A stretch of 64,000 nt of DNA, from contig CM049312.1 of the NCBI GenBank assembly GCA_026874595.1, positions 76,187,429 through 76,251,428 of the forward strand, given 5' to 3'. Below the pieces are notes generated by a model. It had not been told where the DNA came from. It saw only the letters and a program-made list of their open reading frames with translations, and searched no databases. Shown one piece after another: positions 11,701 to 22,889 of this stretch. The stretch is from Sipunculus nudus (Eukaryota > Annelida > Sipuncula > Golfingiida > Sipunculidae). The translations under genes and the position numbers were made by a program. Every line of letters starts with the position of its first letter. Position 1 is the first letter of the stretch.

Positions 11701-14700
11701 CCTATTCTTTCTTCAACATCCCCACTTCGTGGTCTGCTGAATTATTAAAGTCCTTTGACTGTTTGTACGAGAATTATACATAATTGTGAAGAATTATTCC
11801 GATATAAACAGTAATCAAAACAATCATTTTACATTTGATAAACTACGAAAACGATAGTTTGATGAAGAGAACAAATAAATAGGTCTTAGCTTATACGCAA
11901 AGGCATATACTCCAAGCCTATACAAACTACTGATTATTATAAAAATAAAAATTGATTATTGATCACACCTAACCTCATACTTTACAAAATCATTATTTGC
12001 ACAATGGGGCCTAATTAATTAAGTGAGAATGATGAGATGCCGGCCGGGTTTCGAAATTCGGTTGTGTCATAGGGCTCATTAGTAAACTATCATCACAAGA
12101 CAAACTACTGAATCTTCTCTTCGTAGTAGGATTGATTTGAACTTACTATTTACTCGAAATCAAATTATATTTAAACCAAAAAATGTAAGGTTTAAAGGAT
12201 AACCCTACATCACAAACACACAGGAGTGTTTTGAGCAGTGCACAGGTTCAACCCAGTTCATTTCAGGTGCGAATTGGGCCTTAATTAACCAGATGTCCAA
12301 GGTATTGAACTATTCGTCCATTTTAACTATGGTCAGGAAAAAACCTTTTGACTGCAAACAATGGTCCTTTATTTAGGCTATTGATCTTAATTAAATAAAA
12401 CTTCCATCTAAGTTATAGACATGCTTGTGTTAAATTAAAGATTAACTCAAAGAAATCACAGGGTAGACCATCATACATTCGGCTTATAATACACATAGAA
12501 TTAATACATGGATAACTTGGTGTAATTGACAGACAAAATTAAAGTTTATAACCACAGTATATTGAAGGTGAAGCACCTACACCATTTCAAATGGTTGTTA
12601 ACTTTGTATAGAATTCTGAGGTCATTTTCATCCGATCATTAGCCATTTTATCCTCAGAACTATGTATACTGGTACTTTTTTCGCCTTTGCCCTATTTGCT
12701 CAACTATCGATTTTTGACTGAGACCGCCACGAATGCACTGTGCATAACTGTGCTTAACCCTTTATCGCCTTATTAACAAGAGAACGTATCGAGTACATCA
12801 GTGTTATATTCCTTTCAGACTACACTACAGTTTGGAATTTTTTAATGTAGTTCACCAAAGATTAAAGCGAAAATACATGGTGATTAAGATATGAAAGGAT
12901 ATAAAAAGATTTGAGGCGAAAATGGCACTTACTTAACCACATTTTCTAATGTTCCAGTTACACGATTTCCTTTTGAATATTCTACATAAATGAATTAACC
13001 AAGAAGTGAAATTTCAAAGGCTCACGGAGATATTGGTCGCGCAAAAAATGTCCTGCTAGCATTTTTGAGATACCCAATCTATTCCCGAAAACATTTCGAA
13101 TTGACCCGAAACCTAACCGGAAATGTCCGTGGGTCAGCCACTTCCAATTTTCGGTTAAGAAACGCGGTATAAGAGCGACCAAATCTGTTTGAATTGTTTA
13201 ATATATTTTCGTCCAACAACACTATGGATCTTTTATATTATCAACATGTTTTTCTCTTATGATTGGACCGTGTATTTTGGTGAAATGAAGTGAGTCACTG
13301 TCAGACACAACCCGTAAATAGTCGGGATGGCCCGTTTTTTATAAACATGACCATATTCGGGCAAGGATTTTCAGTGATAAAAAGTAAGGTATGGAAATTA
13401 CGGTAGGTCTAGCAAATACTGGATAATTTGATAAATAAATAGCTTCAAATAAATTCGTTAATTCTTCGATGCATTGTTATTGCTCTAGGACACACAGGTC
13501 ACAACTACGATAACTACTTAACTACAGAACTTCCTAATTATGGTTCTAATTCTACGATGAAGTGTTAATTTTCAGTTACCGACATCTGTTAATTAAGGAA
13601 CCTATCAATAAGAGACACCCAAACTATACACTTCTTGAACCATGTGTCCTGATGTATCTCTTATATCAATACATGTGTTCACTGTTAAGGAGCTTATTGC
13701 AAATTTAAATTTAGAAAGAGCAAAGAGCTAACAAGGAAAAAGCGGGTACATTCTATATTTTATCAACAGACAGATTTAACTCTGCATTAAAACACTTCAT
13801 TACCGAAGTTGAAGTGATTTTATTACTATTAAAAGGAGGCATAACGGGCAGTAAGTACAGTGATATTTGATAATTTTCTTATGCAGTATAAACATGTTAT
13901 TATTCTATAACCAATATGTTAGTATAATAAATATCAAGAAATGCAGTATAAGTGCAGTATATATAATATGTTTTTACTTGTTTAATAATCAGCGTTTATA
14001 TAATTACAAGTTTGCATATATCGTCAGATATTGTGAGAAGAATTATAAATTCTGTTATATGCGCGTGACAGGTATATAAATATAAAAGATGTATTATTAT
14101 TCTATGACACATACCTTGAGTAACCTCATAAGTCTTTCTTAGCGCACTATCAAACCCTTCCCGCTCCCTAGGACAGCAGATTTTGTTGCTTCGAGCTCAT
14201 CCTGGAGCTGTCGTGGAAATCATATATCTGCACCAATGTGGAAATCCACTGTTTTGTGCCTGTCCTGGCCATTTCATCTTGTTCCTGATCTATTTTAAAT
14301 TTTCTTGGTCCATGCATGATTTCCCTAAGGGGACAGAATCAATTAAATTCATCCCACATTGTTCTCCCGTGTTTACTCCAATCCTGGTAGGATAATACCA
14401 GCAAAGCTTTTAGCACCTCCCTGGGGGCCGATCTCCATGTCTATTAGAGCCACCTATCCTCCATTCGCTAACATTCTATCCTCAGCGACGATTCTTCCTA
14501 AATTATCTGCGTAATCTCAAATACATGATGGTAAAATTATTGATATTGTCGTTACCATTGTTATCATAAGTTAAAAACTCATTAACCATGTATGAATTTG
14601 ACCTTTAAACCAACGTTTAAATGATCATAAATAAGACAAATTGACAAAACGCAACTGGTAGACCGCTCACTCAAATTAATCCCTTGAGGTGACCCCACCA

Positions 14701-14914
14701 CCAAGCGCCATATCTTATACTTCGGAGGTACCCGACAGACAGATGCCACCATTCACATGTTGTAGTATGTTTATTATATACAGACCACTAAGACTGTCAT
14801 CAAATGGTATTTCCTGTTATTATCTATTTTACATATATATTCTATTCGATAATTAGGAAAATGAGTTTTCTTATAAGAGAGAAAAACAGACCAATTTACC
14901 GGGATTTCCTAACT
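8723..14914. other. No gene recognised
   Basis: Apart from the CRE/AP-1 cluster (11578-11629) and a poly-C tract (11271), nothing was identified. A somewhat GC-richer stretch at 14120-14500 has no frame longer than about 70 codons and no recognised domain. Confidence 0.45.
11443..11720. promoter_or_regulatory. CRE/AP-1 motif cluster
   Basis: AP-1-type TGAGTCA at 11578 and two perfect CRE palindromes, TGACGTCA at 11609 and 11622, lie within 52 bases, followed by CACGTCAGTG. No gene was seen nearby, so this could be a distal element, a promoter of an unseen transcript, or part of a repeat. Confidence 0.3.
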
Positions 14915-15185
14915 AAAAATTGTACTCAGAGAGTGCAGACCTCCGCCAAGACAGCTCATTACCCCCCGTATGGCATTGTCATAAATGCAGCATCTTTTCT
15001 TTAAAAAAGTCTGGATCGAGGGTGACCTGGATCTACCCCGAAAAGTAATCATTTGTTCCCTGTAATACTGCCGAGCCATCCTGAAAATCCAAGAATTATT
15101 TTTCGAGTGATGTTCAAACAAATCAACAATCAGACAAACAAACAAGCCGGCAAACACTATCCCCCGGCCCTTGGTTAAACACAAT
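14915..15185 (-). mobile_element. Dispersed repeat with CTTGGCGGAGGTCTGCACTC end
   Basis: On the minus strand it ends CTTGGCGGAGGTCTGCACTC then TCTGAGT, a 3' terminus shared by repeats in many marine animals. Upstream it has AGATCCAGGTCACC and TTGTTTGTTTGTCTG blocks typical of that class. The transposon superfamily is not assigned. Confidence 0.5.
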
Positions 15186-15489
15186 ATATGAAATGAGAGA
15201 CAATACACATTCATGACATGTGGTAACTTTGAGACGTTCATGAGAAAGGGAAGTTATTTGGTGATATAAATAATATATAGCTACCAGTATCACATACATA
15301 AATGCGCACTTGTCACGTTTGACGATATGTCATCTCAATATCCTATAGGTAAGTATATATAATCCATTTACAACCACAATATATATTATATTTTTTAACC
15401 AAGTTATTTTTATTCTTAATATTTACAGGGTAATCCGCTTTTCTACATGAACTAGGGGTAAAACTCAAATTCAGGACCCACCTAAGAGG

Positions 15490-15575
15490 AGTGCTCTGTA
15501 TGCGTAAGGGCCTGTGCCCCAAGGCCGTGTATTCTCACAAAGGACATGTGGGGGTTCCTCGGTGTTATATACATG
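15490..15575 (+). mobile_element. Internal fragment of a family-A SINE
   Basis: The sequence contains AGTGCTCTGTATGCG, AAGGCCGTGTATTCTCAC and GGGGGTTCCTCGGTGTTATA, matching the SINE body in order. Head and tail are missing. Confidence 0.5.
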
Positions 15576-15825
15576 AAAACCATGTATATGAAACATTATA
15601 GTTTCTTGTGTAGCAAAGGTAACAGATACATTTAACTGACCAGAAACACCGGTTGCCCTATGGTTATATATGAGTAATGCTTGTACGTGTGTAACTATTC
15701 CCACCAGCCTAAATCAAGTAAGCATACATCTTTTAACATAACCACCTGTACCTTCGTTAGCGGGAGTAAAAACTATAATTATCATCCCAGTAACATGATT
15801 TTTTTTTGTCTGACATTCATCGCTA

Positions 15826-16050
15826 CGGCAAGGCCGCACCGTTATGGGCATTACCACGGTAACAAGGCCACTCCTTTATGGGTATCACCACGGTAACACG
15901 ACCACACCGTTATGGGCATCACCACGGTAACACGGCGACACCGTTATGGGCATCACCACGGTAACACGGCTACACCGTTATGGTCATCACCACGGTAACA
16001 CGACCACTGCATTATAGCCATCACCCCGGTAACATGGCCACTACGTTATT
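15826..16050. repeat. 34-bp minisatellite
   Basis: The unit contains CCGTTATGGGCATCACCACG then GTAACACG. Equivalent positions fall at 15841, 15875, 15909, 15943, 15977, 16011 and 16045, an exact 34-base period over about 6.5 copies with few substitutions. Confidence 0.9.
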
Positions 16051-16060
16051 TGACGTCATC

Positions 16061-17190
16061 ATGACGTATTAAATTTGTAATTATATTAAATTATATTAAA
16101 TATCGACGTATGTGGCCGCCAAGAACCCCCAAAATACGGACATAAATCATTCATCCTTCATCCTAGAGCTAAACTTTCGAAATCTAATACAGGGTTTGTA
16201 TTGTTAAGAAATCCATTGAAGTCAACCAAAATATGGTTGAGTAGTGACCTTTCTGGCAAATCTAAGATGGCGTCAAATATGGCCGCAAATACCCTAAAAA
16301 ATTGCCGTAGATTAATTATTTTTCATTCTAGATTTTTAATTTTGGTATCTACTTCTATGTTTTGGGGGTCAGGTAATTCTTGAAACAAACTAAAGAAAAC
16401 TCCATATTATCAAATTCTCAAGTTTTACCCCAAAATAGGTCACCATGGTAACAGGAGTATAAGGCCACATGTGCTCAGGAAAAAGCTAATTTATCCTAGT
16501 TTTCCATGCGACAATAAAAATTCCGATATATTTAATATTGTTTAAGATGTATCATGACAATGATATTTTTACAGTGTTTCATGAACCACGCCCCCTTGTG
16601 GCCATTTTAAACAAAATGAAAAATCAATTTCAAGATATAATTAAATGCCATAAAATATCCAAATTAAGTTTCAAAGCTAATTATACAAAATAGTGACCTG
16701 TAGATCATATTTAATGAAATCACGAAAATTCTCGTTTGACGAGAAACAGTGCAAGATTCTGCTAGACTTGCAATCGTATCATATATAACTAGTATAATAC
16801 TACCTTTTGCAAAAAAAAAAAAACAGATCTCTCTACCTTAAAGTTTTGGCAAAGTAAAAAAAAAATTAGATTTGATGAATTTCTCCCCAAAATACGTAGG
16901 CAATTTTGTAGTAACAGGAAAAGCCACGGAAACGGAATAAAATGAGTAACAGTTAAAGCAGGTAAGATTATTTGTGGCGAAAATATGAAGGAAAAAAAAA
17001 AACGTTTTTATACTTTTGGTGACCCTGACATTGACCTTTGACCGATCAAAACCAAAAATTATAGGCTTCGACTAAAATTGAATATTAACTAATTCTTTAA
17101 GTTTCGGAACGATTGCTTCAAAATTGTAGCCTGTAGAGCACCAACGGACAGACAGACACACACAAAAAAACTAAACGACCATAGGTCAAG
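16061..17190. other. Gene-free block with dispersed-repeat character
   Basis: This block has long A/T tracts, CACCATGGTAACAGGAG at 16442 and a terminal part with TGACCTTTGACC and CGGACAGACAGACACAC (17147) like the ends of invertebrate dispersed repeats. No coding region was recognised. Confidence 0.4.
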
Positions 17191-17304
17191 CGCTTGCCGG
17201 GAGTAGAAATGTGAGACTTAGTCATTTATGTCAAGATAATCGAATGTTACCAAAAGCCCTGTATTGTTATTATAATGAGTAGAAGGAGTAGTAGATGTGG
17301 CAGA

Positions 17305-17705
17305 AGTAGAAGTAGTAGTAGTAGTAGTATGAGAATATCATATATAAGAATGGATCTAAAATTGTCAGTCCGTCTTTGTCTCTGTTATCAGCTTGATCCC
17401 GTTACAGATAAGGGTTCTCGAAATCTTCATTTTCTATAGATACCCCCTTTGCGCAAGTCTCTTGCATTGAAAGCGATAAATTTTTAATATTATTATTATT
17501 ATTTGTAATAGTAGTAGTAGTAGTAGTAGTAGTAATAGTAGTAGTGGTAGTAATAGTAATAGTATAAGAAAATCATATATATATATTAATTGAACTGTCG
17601 GTCCGTCTTTGTATCTGTTATCAGCTTGATTCCGTACCAGATAAGGGTTCTCGAAATTTTCATTTTCTATAAATACCCCCCTTTGCTGAAGTGTCTTGCT
17701 TTAGC
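17305..17705. repeat. Tandem duplication of about 240 bases with (AGT)n
   Basis: Segments 17325-17455 and 17568-17700 share GTCCGTCTTTGT, TGTTATCAGCTTGAT, AGATAAGGGTTCTCGAAAT and CATTTTCTATA. An (AGT)n microsatellite precedes each (17310-17330 and 17505-17560). Confidence 0.75.
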
Positions 17706-17888
17706 AGGGCTTCTTTTATTTGCTGAACATAAAAGCTCTCGGGAGTGTGAAATCCGGCCCTTCAGAAGGGATGTAAACCGTACACACATAACGTGGAAAG
17801 ACATTAACAATGGCAGGACAGAAAGCATAAAGAGTTGTAAAACCTTAAGATTAGCAATACCGAGGGTTCTATGAGCGTCGTAATGCTC

Positions 17889-18060
17889 TATATTAAAGGC
17901 CGTTTACCCCCGGTAGCGCTGTGCGACTCCTCGCCCGAGCGCCGCGGTTTTTATTACCGCGGTTTTATTAGACATGCCCCTCCTGTTTAAGAGTTGGACC
18001 AGCAGCCCTACAGGAAGCACTAAGAGGTTACTATGTGTTTTATTGGCCGCCCAGGCCTGG
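17889..18060. promoter_or_regulatory. GC-rich segment upstream of the GPCR first exon
   Basis: This is an island of high GC in AT-rich surroundings. It has a 7-bp inverted repeat with 7-base loop, CCGCGGTTTTTATTACCGCGG-like, at about 17942. Its position 60-230 bases ahead of the TATA-like box makes it a candidate proximal promoter region. Confidence 0.35.
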
Positions 18061-18116
18061 AATTCTCATGTCATCAACAGGGTGATAAGTGATTCATTCA
18101 CAGCTCAATCCACTCC

Positions 18117-18172
18117 TTTATAAAGCAATGTCCAGTTCATAACGTTAACATATTCTGCAAATGGAGAACCGA
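18117..18172 (+). promoter_or_regulatory. Putative TATA box and 5' non-coding exon of the GPCR gene
   Basis: TTTATAAAG at 18117-18125 has TATA-box form. A transcription start about 30 bases downstream would give a short first exon ending at 18172, followed by a consensus donor, GAG|GTAAGT. It would splice to the acceptor ending at 19747. The joined leader contains a tiny upstream ORF across the junction (ATG at 18161, encoding MENRGW then stop). Further short uORFs lie in exon 2 before ATG 19884. This is inference from motif and spacing; no transcript was available. Confidence 0.45.
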
Positions 18173-18587
18173 GGTAAGTACAAGCATATTTTTATATATG
18201 TATATATACGTGTGCGTGTCTTCAACTGGAAGAAACTTCTGGTCCGTTAAACAAAAGACAATTCTTTTAGAACAAGACATAAGAATCAGACATAGAATGA
18301 TGTTTCATTAGTGCTTGCAAACTAGACTGTATACTGAGGGAAACGATGTAATTTGGCCTATCGATATGTGAAAATAGAAATATAGTTGCCTTCTTTCTCA
18401 GAAACATGATTAAACACAGACTATCAGTAACGGTTTGGTTCATCTGCAGTCACCTATACTGACCTAGACTGGTTGTATAAGACCGTGTTTAGGATGGGCT
18501 AAGTTATTGTTCAACTGACGTTTTAAATTTTGCAAATTTCTCATTATTTATTGAAGTACTATAAGTTAAAATAAGATATAAACTAGG

Positions 18588-18640
<53 letters not shown>

Positions 18641-19597
18641 GATGTCCTTTATTAGTTTTAGTTATTAAGTGATACTGATGGTAATGGTAAATTGATATTT
18701 CCTCTTATTAATGCCGATATTTGGGGCCTCTTTATTGAAGTTTTGCCTGTTGTCCATATATAAATGTTTAATGTTGGTGACTTTTATTAAATAACATATT
18801 TTATCATTTTTTTCATTTTTTTTTTATCATTTTCAAAAATATTCGATTGTTGGCGCCATTATCTTTTATCTACTTATATACACACGCAGACAAGAGCATA
18901 ACTTCTATATAAATAAATGACTTTCTGAGAAAAGAATAGAGATAAGGTTTTAAGAGTAATATATCCATTTTGTATGCAATTCGCAAAATATTTATCACCT
19001 TAACTTATCAGATAAAACTACAGTAAAATTAATTCCTTATATATCTATAAAATTGTTTGATTCTGATAGATTAAGTTATAAGTGATACTCACAGGGTTTA
19101 TTTAAGAAGTATGTTATCTGTCAATATAAGACATAATAGGATTATAAGGAATAACGCACATAACATAAAGCCCATGAAACCTGAGTTCGAATTTTAGTCG
19201 AAGAGGGGTGAGACATTTTTAGTATACCACCAGGGGGGGGGGGGGGGGGGTTGGTGCCGTCATTTGTATGACCCTGCAAAGGAAATACTTAAATACAAGA
19301 GCCCTGGTTCACGCCCGCATAACTATGTGCTTCCGGAACCGAAATGGAGATGAACGTACATAGTTAAGCTCGCGTTTAACGATGGTATCTCCGCGAAAAA
19401 TATAAACAAGGACAAAAATATAGTAGAGTAGTAGCTGACCTGAAAGTCTGTGACCCCTTCTGAGAAGCTGTGTGTGTAACCGTGAAAACGAGGCAACAAC
19501 GTTATGTTATTGAATTATTTGACAATATCACTACTAACGATACGCTGGAACACCAGTATAACTAGTAAAGTGCCCAAAGCGTCACCAGTTGTATCCG

Positions 19598-19638
<41 letters not shown>

Positions 19639-19747
19639 TTTAAATGATAGATTATGAAACCTTTGAGAGAACTTCAGTCACGGTAGTATGCTTAATACGG
19701 TGTATTCATCTTATACAATCAAAATCCTTTTTTTTTTTGTATTACAG
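18173..19747 (+). other. Probable 5' UTR intron of the GPCR gene
   Basis: The intron is bounded by GTAAGT at 18173 and a strong polypyrimidine tract (ten or more T) with ATTACAG ending at 19747. It contains two (AT)n runs (about 18592-18635 and 19599-19637) and a poly-G run (19233-19250). No coding sequence was recognised inside. Confidence 0.5.
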
Positions 19748-19883
19748 GGTGGTAAGATGAAGAATTTTATCACGATCCCTACAGCTGTTCATTGATATGA
19801 TGTATCCACTCGCCCGCTCTAGACCGAAAACAGATAGACATGCACGTACAAATAGTTTTTGGATGAATAAGCATTGATCAAGC

Positions 19884-21071
19884 ATGTTTGTGTATATGTC
19901 CAAACTCTCCCTGTTTCTTCCGAAGAAACAACCTGCTGTAGCGGCGCCACCTGGTGGTGAATTTACTGAATCACCTCCTGGAGAGAACGCCACAGCGTCA
20001 CTGGCAAATGTAGCTACGTCCGGCAATACACTTTACAACTCCAGTTATCTTGAACCACCTGTATACAACGAGGACGTATACTACAGTCACGCTGAATACG
20101 TCGGTTATGTATTTGTCATTCCGATTATATGCGGCCTCGGATCACTCTTCAACATTCTCGTCATCATTGTGTTCACGCGACGTCACTTCCGGGGAACGAC
20201 GTACACTTACCTGAGCGCACTCGCTTTGGCTGACGTCATCACTTTGCTGCTGACTCTGCCCATTGGTATGAGCAGGTGTGGCTCCTGTGACGTCACCGAA
20301 GCAGGGTATTTTCGGCTGATCTACGAGATTTACATCTACTTACCCATCACAAACGTGTCGGAGACTGTAAGTGCATGGATGACAATAGTCCTGGCAGTTG
20401 AGCGATATGCTAGGATAAGGAATCCGATAGTGACCACAGGGGACCCCGCAAAGTCCTTACGCTGGGCAAGGAGTGTTGTGGGAATAATCTGTATCATGGC
20501 GACCGCCCTCAATGCCCCCTATTTCTTCATCATGACAATTAGCAGTGACGTAAGTTTGGCCGTCACTGATTTTGGAAACAGCGTGGGGTTCAGTGTTTTT
20601 TCTTGGATTCGCGCATGCGCTGTACAGTTCATACCACTGATTGTCCTCGTCTGTTTGAACATACTTTTGGTACGAGAACTCCGACAAAAGAAACCAATCC
20701 GAAAGATCACGTGCGCGGGAGCGAAACCGAGCATGCGTGCTAAGGCTGAAAAGCGCCTGAGTATGATGCTTGTCGGAACTGTTTTCCTGTTTGTCTGCGG
20801 ACATGTCCCTATCGCCTTCTCCTATTCAACATTATTTGAGACGGTTTTCGGTGAGGATGTCGACAGTGAATTGTACCGGATGTGGCGCGTGGTCACGCAT
20901 GCTCTCGCGCTTACCAGTTACTCTTGCAACTTTCTTGTGTACGTCAGCGTGAACCGGCAGTTCCGCCAGGTCTGCTCGGAGATGTTTTGTCCGCGCAAGC
21001 ATACCAAAGTTGCGGACAGTTCATCCGGCAAGGAAGACCAGAAACCTCGTACCGAGACAGATACATTCTAG
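19884..21071 (+). CDS. Class A G-protein-coupled receptor, FMRFamide/myosuppressin-receptor-like, 395 aa
   Basis: This seven-transmembrane plasma-membrane receptor probably binds a neuropeptide. N-glycosylation sequons lie at N35 and N52. TM1 is about 73-98 (N90 = N1.50). TM2 has LALAD with D117 = D2.50. TM3 ends in ERY (173-175), the DRY equivalent. TM4 is about 195-217 and TM5 about 243-264. TM6 carries CGHVP (305-309). TM7 has NFLVY (349-353) in place of NPxxY, as in FMRFamide, myosuppressin and sex-peptide receptor relatives. Helix 8 has NRQFRQ and cysteines 364 and 369. Oddities: TM4 lacks the usual Trp, and the ECL2 region (219-241) has no Cys, so the canonical TM3-ECL2 disulfide cannot form, although C132 and C135 sit before TM3. 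ATG 19884 is the first after an in-frame stop at 19875; Met5 is an alternative. The ligand is inferred only at subfamily level. Confidence 0.85.
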   Translation: MFVYMSKLSLFLPKKQPAVAAPPGGEFTESPPGENATASLANVATSGNTLYNSSYLEPPVYNEDVYYSHAEYVGYVFVIPIICGLGSLFNILVIIVFTRRHFRGTTYTYLSALALADVITLLLTLPIGMSRCGSCDVTEAGYFRLIYEIYIYLPITNVSETVSAWMTIVLAVERYARIRNPIVTTGDPAKSLRWARSVVGIICIMATALNAPYFFIMTISSDVSLAVTDFGNSVGFSVFSWIRACAVQFIPLIVLVCLNILLVRELRQKKPIRKITCAGAKPSMRAKAEKRLSMMLVGTVFLFVCGHVPIAFSYSTLFETVFGEDVDSELYRMWRVVTHALALTSYSCNFLVYVSVNRQFRQVCSEMFCPRKHTKVADSSSGKEDQKPRTETDTF

Positions 21072-22743
21072 ACATTGCGATGTTAGAACCAGAGGAACGA
21101 TACGCTTTTTTCTGTATTAAAAATTACAGTAAATGTTTCTAGTTTATGTATATGTCTTCTATGTTGTTGATACTGAAATGGCACAATATGTCCATCGGTG
21201 TTATAGTATGCATTATGTGTTGGGCCTATATGTAGAATAAAGTTGATCAACCGAAAAAAAAATAATCCATCTGTATTATGTATTACATTGCATAGCTTGT
21301 ATTACATCATGAGGTATAATGGAATGTATTAATAGAATATGATATATATGATATATATGATATATATACACATAATGTAAAACATGCATAATAGTACTTG
21401 TAGATCAATAAATTATAACAGTGCATTCAACATGTTGAGTATTATCGATATGAATTTGTGGAATGATGAGCCAAATGAGCAATATAAGAAAAGAGAATAT
21501 ATTTTTGTCGGATCGATATAAAACGGATCGGCAAAACTAAAATGGGAATTGGATCCGGTCATATTCCCTAGTTGTTTCCGTACAACATTTCCAAAATTTC
21601 GATCCAACCCAAAATGTTATCCTTTCTTTCTTGGAATATAAATATGACTCACCTCACCTGATGAATTCATAAAAAATAATTTAAGTTCAGTATTAAGATA
21701 TTTTGTGGACAAGCAAGGTACCTTTATCTTTTAGTATTTAATTGATGAGGGATGGTGACGACGTCGTCAGAAGAAGGAAGGAAGTTGCAGAGTAAGCTAA
21801 GTAACAATGACATAATTACGTTAGCGTTATAATTACGTTTGGTGCTCATGGCAAGGGATCCCAGATAAGGGAGCTGTTGTCTGTCGGCCGTTCATACATC
21901 CTGTAGTGGCCTTTTGGTGAATGCAATGTTTGTGCAACAACGCATCCCCGTTTCTTGTGTTTCGACACCCTTCCCCCAGAGATCGTTTCTACTCGAAACG
22001 AATCTCTTCTGTTTGGGCATTTCAAGACGGGCGGGACCACTTGTCTCTACTGTCAAACTTCAAATATAAAAACTTGTTATATTTGAAGGAAACGCCTGTT
22101 TACAGTTGACTAGCGTAATGGTTACAAAATATGACTTATTCCGTGGAAGTCCTTACCACAAAAAAATCCATTAATTACTTATTAAACACCCATGTAACAA
22201 TTCTTATCCAACATACTTAAACGGACAATTTTGTCCTCTGCACTACCTTTATAGCAAAGCCGCTGGTGTATTCAGAAGCCCCGGTGCGTTGTCGGGGTCA
22301 GATTTCGACTCAAAGAATCCCTAAACATGGTCGTATTCTTGTAAGTTTGGGTCTTCGCAGTGTAAAGTCTTGCTGGTGGTTGACATGGCTGTTGTTCGGG
22401 TTGTCTCAGAACTTGTTAAATTTGCCATCAGTTGTATAGAACCTGTTATTATTTTCTTTAGACTGAGATGGATCCGTTTTATTTTAAGAATGATTTGATT
22501 CCAAATTTTAAATAACTGAAAGTAATTTATAGCATGTCCTTTTCGCAAGAAAAAGTTCGGACCTTGATTCTTGTTTTCAAGTTATTTAGAGCATGTTCTT
22601 TTCACAAAAAGATCGGACTTTAATTTTTGTCTTTTTAGTTATTTAGAGCAAGTCCTTTTCCTAAAAACTCAAAAACAAAAATCAAGGACAGACCTTTGGT
22701 GAACATGAATTTTTCACGAATTCCCTTGGGTAATTTTTTTAAG
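21002..22743. repeat. Segmental duplication, copy 1 (GPCR 3' end and downstream flank)
   Basis: This block recurs at 58706-60136 in the same orientation and order. Landmarks in both include the GPCR stop codon, GTTGATCAACCG, the TGATATATATGATATATA stretch and GGACAGACCTTTGG near the end. Copy 2 lacks about 305 bases present here (around 21715-22019), with CA at the junction. Near 22505-22680 a roughly 58-base unit containing GCATGTCCTTTTC is repeated three times. Confidence 0.88.
21236..21241 (+). terminator. Poly(A) signal of the GPCR gene
   Basis: AATAAA lies 165 bases after the GPCR stop codon and shortly before GTTGATCAACCG and an A-run. The duplicated copy at about 58939 reads AATTAA instead, so the signal is changed there. 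Confidence 0.55.
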
Positions 22744-22771
22744 GACAGTTATGGAATTCCTCCTCTAAGTA

Positions 22772-22818
<47 letters not shown>

Positions 22819-22889
22819 CATAATTTTAAACGATATATAACATTTAGCTTTCCGAGAAATAATTATTTTTTAATGAAGTTATAACATTT

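Noticed and set aside
14909-15241. 110-codon minus-strand frame
   Set aside because: It coincides with a dispersed repeat ending CTTGGCGGAGG; no recognisable domain.
15826-16050. CRISPR-like array of regular repeats
   Set aside because: The 34-base units are contiguous with no unique spacers and the genome is eukaryotic; it is a minisatellite.
20457-20804. 115-codon minus-strand frame
   Set aside because: It is antisense to the GPCR coding exon, a by-product of that gene's codon content.
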